From positions 1 to 9,041 of the forward strand of contig CALGWX010000227.1 of the NCBI GenBank assembly GCA_937936215.1: a stretch of DNA of 9,041 nt, read 5' to 3'. Shown piece after piece: positions 7,200-9,041 of this stretch. Each line of letters opens with the position of its first letter. Positions within the stretch are counted from its first letter, which is position 1. The position numbers were made by a program, and so were the translations under genes. The DNA comes from an uncultured Burkholderiaceae bacterium. GTDB lineage: Bacteria; Pseudomonadota; Gammaproteobacteria; Burkholderiales; Burkholderiaceae_F. A model generated the notes under the pieces. That model was not told the origin of the DNA and did no database searches. It saw only the letters and a list, made by a program, of their open reading frames with translations.

Positions 7200-7215
7200 T
7201 TTGGGAGTTTCGCGC

Positions 7216-7292
7216 TGGGGAGTCGCCAAGCTGGTTAAGGCACCGGATTTTGATTCCGGCATTCGAGGGTTCGAATCCTTCCTCCCCAGCCA
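7216..7292 (+). tRNA. tRNA-Gln (anticodon UUG)
   Basis: A 77-base tRNA with encoded CCA. The acceptor stem TGGGGAG (7216-7222) pairs with CTCCCCA, followed by discriminator G and CCA ending at 7292. The anticodon stem CCGGA/TCCGG (7243-7247 and 7255-7259) closes the loop TTTTGAT, with anticodon TTG at 7250-7252, which reads CAA and by wobble CAG. The T arm shows GGTTCGAATCC. It lies between ispE and prs on the same strand with no obvious terminator on either side. It is probably released by processing from a longer transcript. Confidence 0.97.
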
Positions 7293-7295
7293 TCC

Positions 7296-7353
7296 GAACT
7301 GAACACCATCGCCGGGAGCCGCGCGGGCAGCGTGCCTCCCGGCGATTCAGTTC
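7296..7353 (+). promoter_or_regulatory. Long hairpin directly after tRNA-Gln, start of the prs leader
   Basis: GAACTGA (7296-7302) pairs with TCAGTTC (7347-7353). ATCGCCGGGA (7308-7317) pairs with TCCCGGCGAT (7337-7346). The stem is 17 bp in total, with one 5-base bulge on the 5' side and a 19-base loop that can itself form GGCA/TGCC. No T-tract follows, so an intrinsic terminator is unlikely. It starts three bases after the tRNA CCA end and could mark tRNA 3' processing, protect the prs mRNA, or form part of a leader switch. Confidence 0.7.
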
Positions 7354-7366
7354 TGGGCCGACAGTC

Positions 7367-7449
7367 GTTGCCTCGCAGCGCCGGCGGCTGACCGCCGCGA
7401 CGGCGCGCCAGGCAGAGTTGAGGGTTTCGGTAGCCGCGACGGAGGCAAC
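7367..7449 (+). promoter_or_regulatory. Potential Shine-Dalgarno-sequestering structure in the prs leader
   Basis: GTTGCCTC (7367-7374) is an exact 8-base complement of GAGGCAAC (7442-7449), which contains most of the prs Shine-Dalgarno. Between the arms is a GC-rich hairpin: CGGCGG (7382-7387) with CCGCCG (7392-7397) around loop CTGA, extended by GCGC (7378-7381) with GCGC (7403-7406) across a 5-base bulge. If folded, the helix would hide the ribosome binding site. No known riboswitch class is recognised, and the fold is a hand prediction. Confidence 0.45.
7441..7445 (+). promoter_or_regulatory. Ribosome binding site of prs
   Basis: GGAGG is placed seven bases before the ATG at 7453 and favours that start over the in-frame ATG at 7480. 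The latter also has a GAGGG seven bases upstream, so both could be used. Confidence 0.75.
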
Positions 7450-7452
7450 CGG

Positions 7453-8439
7453 ATGATGAAGCCATTCGAGGGCCGCAACATGGGACCGACGGTGCCGGAA
7501 AACCTGATGGTCTTTTCGGGCAATGCGAACCCGAAGCTCGCGCTCGCCGTGGTCCAGCACCTGAACATCCCGCTGGGCCGGGCGCAGGTGTCGCGCTTCT
7601 CCGACGGCGAGGTGATGGTCGAGATCAACGAGAACGTCCGCGGCCGCGACGTGTTCGTGCTGCAGTCGACCTGCGCCCCGACCAACGACAACCTGATGGA
7701 GCTGATGATCATGGTCGATGCGCTGAAGCGCGCCTCGGCCGGCCGGATCACCGCGGCGATCCCGTACTACGGCTACGCGCGGCAGGACCGCCGGCCGCGC
7801 TCGGCGCGGGTGGCCATCAGCGCCAAGGTGGTGGCCAACATGCTGCAGGCGGTGGGCGTCAACCGCGTGCTGACCATGGACCTGCACGCCGACCAGATCC
7901 AGGGCTTCTTCGACATCCCGGTGGACAACATCTACGCCAGCCCGATCCTGCTCGGCGACCTGTGGAAGCACAACTACGAGAACCTGGTCGTCGTCTCGCC
8001 GGACGTCGGCGGCGTGGTGCGGGCCCGCGCGCTGGCCAAGCGCATGGAAAGCGACCTGGCGATCATCGACAAGCGCCGCCCGCGCGCCAACGTGGCCGAG
8101 GTGATGCACATCATCGGCGAGGTCGAGGGCCGCACCTGCGTGATCATGGACGACATGGTCGACACCGCCAACACGCTGTGCCAGGCCGCCGCCGCGCTGC
8201 GCGAGCACGGCGCGGTGCGGGTGCTGGCCTACTGCACGCACGCGGTGCTCTCGGGGCGCGCGGTGGAGCGGATCAACGCCTCGGTGCTCGACGAGGTGGT
8301 GGTCACCGACTCGATCCCGCTGTCGGACCAGGCGGCGGTCAGCCCCAAGATCCGGCAGCTGTCGTGCGCGGCGCTGCTGGCGGAAACGATTTCGCGCATT
8401 TCGCGCGAGGACTCGGTGAGCAGCCTGTTCATCGAGTAA
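7453..8439 (+). CDS. prs: Ribose-phosphate pyrophosphokinase (PRPP synthetase)
   Basis: Makes PRPP from ribose 5-phosphate and ATP in the cytoplasm, feeding purine, pyrimidine, histidine, tryptophan and NAD synthesis. It is 328 residues, against 315 in E. coli, the difference being a short N-terminal extension. It has FSDGEVMVEINENVRG, the ATP-site segment YGYARQDRRPRSARVAIS and the PRPP-synthetase signature DLHADQIQGFFDIPVD. Further on are the SPDVGGVVRARA loop, the flexible catalytic loop beginning DKRRP, and the ribose-5-phosphate loop MDDMVDTANT. The last reads TANT where E. coli has TGGT. A strong GGAGG sets the ATG at 7453; an ATG at 7480 matches the usual protein start more closely. 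It is preceded by tRNA-Gln and a structured leader, and followed after 49 bases by rplY with no terminator seen, so the two are probably co-transcribed. Confidence 0.98.
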   Translation: MMKPFEGRNMGPTVPENLMVFSGNANPKLALAVVQHLNIPLGRAQVSRFSDGEVMVEINENVRGRDVFVLQSTCAPTNDNLMELMIMVDALKRASAGRITAAIPYYGYARQDRRPRSARVAISAKVVANMLQAVGVNRVLTMDLHADQIQGFFDIPVDNIYASPILLGDLWKHNYENLVVVSPDVGGVVRARALAKRMESDLAIIDKRRPRANVAEVMHIIGEVEGRTCVIMDDMVDTANTLCQAAAALREHGAVRVLAYCTHAVLSGRAVERINASVLDEVVVTDSIPLSDQAAVSPKIRQLSCAALLAETISRISREDSVSSLFIE

Positions 8440-8477
8440 TTCACCCTGCCGTGGCTGGTCGCGGCCCGCAGGAACCG

Positions 8478-8482
8478 AGGAG
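8478..8482 (+). promoter_or_regulatory. Ribosome binding site of rplY
   Basis: AGGAG lies six bases before the ATG at 8489 in the 49-base gap after prs, and supports that start for the incomplete rplY gene. Confidence 0.75.
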
Positions 8483-8488
8483 AAACTG

Positions 8489-9041
8489 ATGAAGGTCATC
8501 GCCAACACGAGAAAGGTGCAGGGCACGGGTGCGAGCCGCCGCCTGCGCCGCGCCAACAAGGTCCCCGGCATCCTCTACGGCGGCGCCGGCGGCGCCACGC
8601 CGATCGAGGTCGAACACAACCCGCTGTTCCACTCGCTGCGCAAGGAGAAGTTCCACGCCTCGATCCTCGACATGGAGCTCGACGGCAAGGCCGAGCCGGT
8701 GCTGCTGCGCGACTTCCAGATGCACCCGTACAAGCCGCAGGTGCTGCACGTCGACTTCCAGCGCGTCTCGCCCGACAAGCCGATCCACATGCGGGTGCCG
8801 CTGCACTTCGTCGGCCAGGAGAACTCGCCGGCGGTGAAACTGTCCGGCGCTATCGTCGGCCATGTGCTGCAGGAGGTCGACATCGCCTGCCTGCCGAAGG
8901 ACCTGCCTGAGTTCATCGAGGTGGATCTCTCCGGCCTCACGACGCAGGACACGATCAAGGTGCGCGACCTGAAGCTGCCGCCCGGCGTGAAGGCGGTGCT
9001 CAAGGGCAAGGAAAACCCGGTCGTCGTCTCGGTGACCGTGG
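8489..9041 (+). CDS. rplY: 50S ribosomal protein L25/general stress protein CTC (3' end beyond window)
   Basis: Binds 5S rRNA in the large ribosomal subunit. About 184 codons are visible before the right edge, with no stop reached. The N-terminal L25 domain includes VQGTGASRRLRRANKVPGIL, then YGG, and later LLRDFQMHPYKPQVLHVDFQ. A second beta-rich domain follows with HMRVPLHFVGQ, SGAIVGHVLQEVDIACLP, FIEVDLSGL and KVRDLKLPPGV. This is the long two-domain CTC/TL5 form, unlike the 94-residue E. coli L25. The ATG at 8489 is supported by AGGAG six bases upstream. In many proteobacteria prs and rplY are followed by pth (peptidyl-tRNA hydrolase), which would be the expected next gene but is not visible here. 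Confidence 0.96.
   Translation, partial: MKVIANTRKVQGTGASRRLRRANKVPGILYGGAGGATPIEVEHNPLFHSLRKEKFHASILDMELDGKAEPVLLRDFQMHPYKPQVLHVDFQRVSPDKPIHMRVPLHFVGQENSPAVKLSGAIVGHVLQEVDIACLPKDLPEFIEVDLSGLTTQDTIKVRDLKLPPGVKAVLKGKENPVVVSVTV

Noticed and set aside
7183..7200. PurR operator in front of tRNA-Gln and prs
   Set aside because: Only the core AAACGTTT fits; the outer conserved positions are shifted, and I do not expect the gammaproteobacterial PurR system here.
5652..7262. 536-codon minus-strand frame opposite lolB and ispE, and the plus-strand frame from 5715 running through lolB into ispE
   Set aside because: The minus frame is an antisense shadow. The plus frame before 6273 is an out-of-frame reading of lolB, and the true ispE start is the ATGA overlap.
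7296..7353. Intrinsic terminator for tRNA-Gln
   Set aside because: The stem is strong but is followed by TGGGCCGACAG with no T-tract, so it is treated as a leader or processing structure.
7250..7456. Small plus-strand frame that could be a leader peptide before prs
   Set aside because: It begins inside the tRNA anticodon loop and has no ribosome site; its sequence is dictated by the tRNA and leader stems.
7168..8571. Long minus-strand open frame (467 codons) opposite prs, ending with a protein-like tail that reads GEEGFEPSNAGI
   Set aside because: It is antisense to prs, and that tail is the well-known spurious translation of the reverse complement of a tRNA gene, here tRNA-Gln.

Overview
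The window is a compact, GC-rich (roughly 70%) chromosomal housekeeping region of a proteobacterium. It most likely comes from a betaproteobacterium, perhaps Rhodocyclales-like. That placement rests on gene order, on the protein style of Prs and L25, and on very strong G/C preference at codon third positions. It is inference from memory of these families, not a database result. I see no insertion sequence, integrase, CRISPR array or toxin-antitoxin signature.

Layout: two gene groups diverge from a 72-bp intergenic region (3623-3694). Leftward on the minus strand are mutM (Fpg glycosylase, complete), a 666-residue dynamin-like GTPase, and mutY (adenine glycosylase, cut by the left window edge). 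MutM and MutY are the two DNA glycosylases of the 8-oxoguanine (GO) repair system. The GTPase sits between them, and mutY starts one base after its stop codon.

Rightward on the plus strand are an exported TPR protein, lolB (outer-membrane lipoprotein receptor), ispE (MEP isoprenoid pathway kinase, overlapping lolB by 4 bases), tRNA-Gln(UUG), prs (PRPP synthetase) and rplY (ribosomal protein L25/CTC, cut by the right edge). This order resembles the Pseudomonas aeruginosa lbcA-lolB-ispE-prs-rplY neighbourhood. By synteny the TPR protein is therefore a candidate LbcA-like adaptor, although it lacks a lipobox.

The only gene-sparse stretch over 300 bases is 7143-7452. It holds a small hairpin, an imperfect palindrome, the tRNA, and a structured prs leader. 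In that leader an 8-base segment is perfectly complementary to the prs Shine-Dalgarno region. A second, upstream segment can also pair with the Shine-Dalgarno but is partly tied up in a long hairpin right after the tRNA. A good sigma70-like promoter lies inside ispE, in a patch of locally lower GC, and could drive tRNA-Gln and prs separately from the upstream genes.

The window is mostly conserved and ordinary. The points most worth a second look are the prs leader RNA, the dynamin-like GTPase inside a GO-repair operon, the TPR protein without a lipid anchor, and the odd arginine-rich N-terminus of the lolB reading frame.
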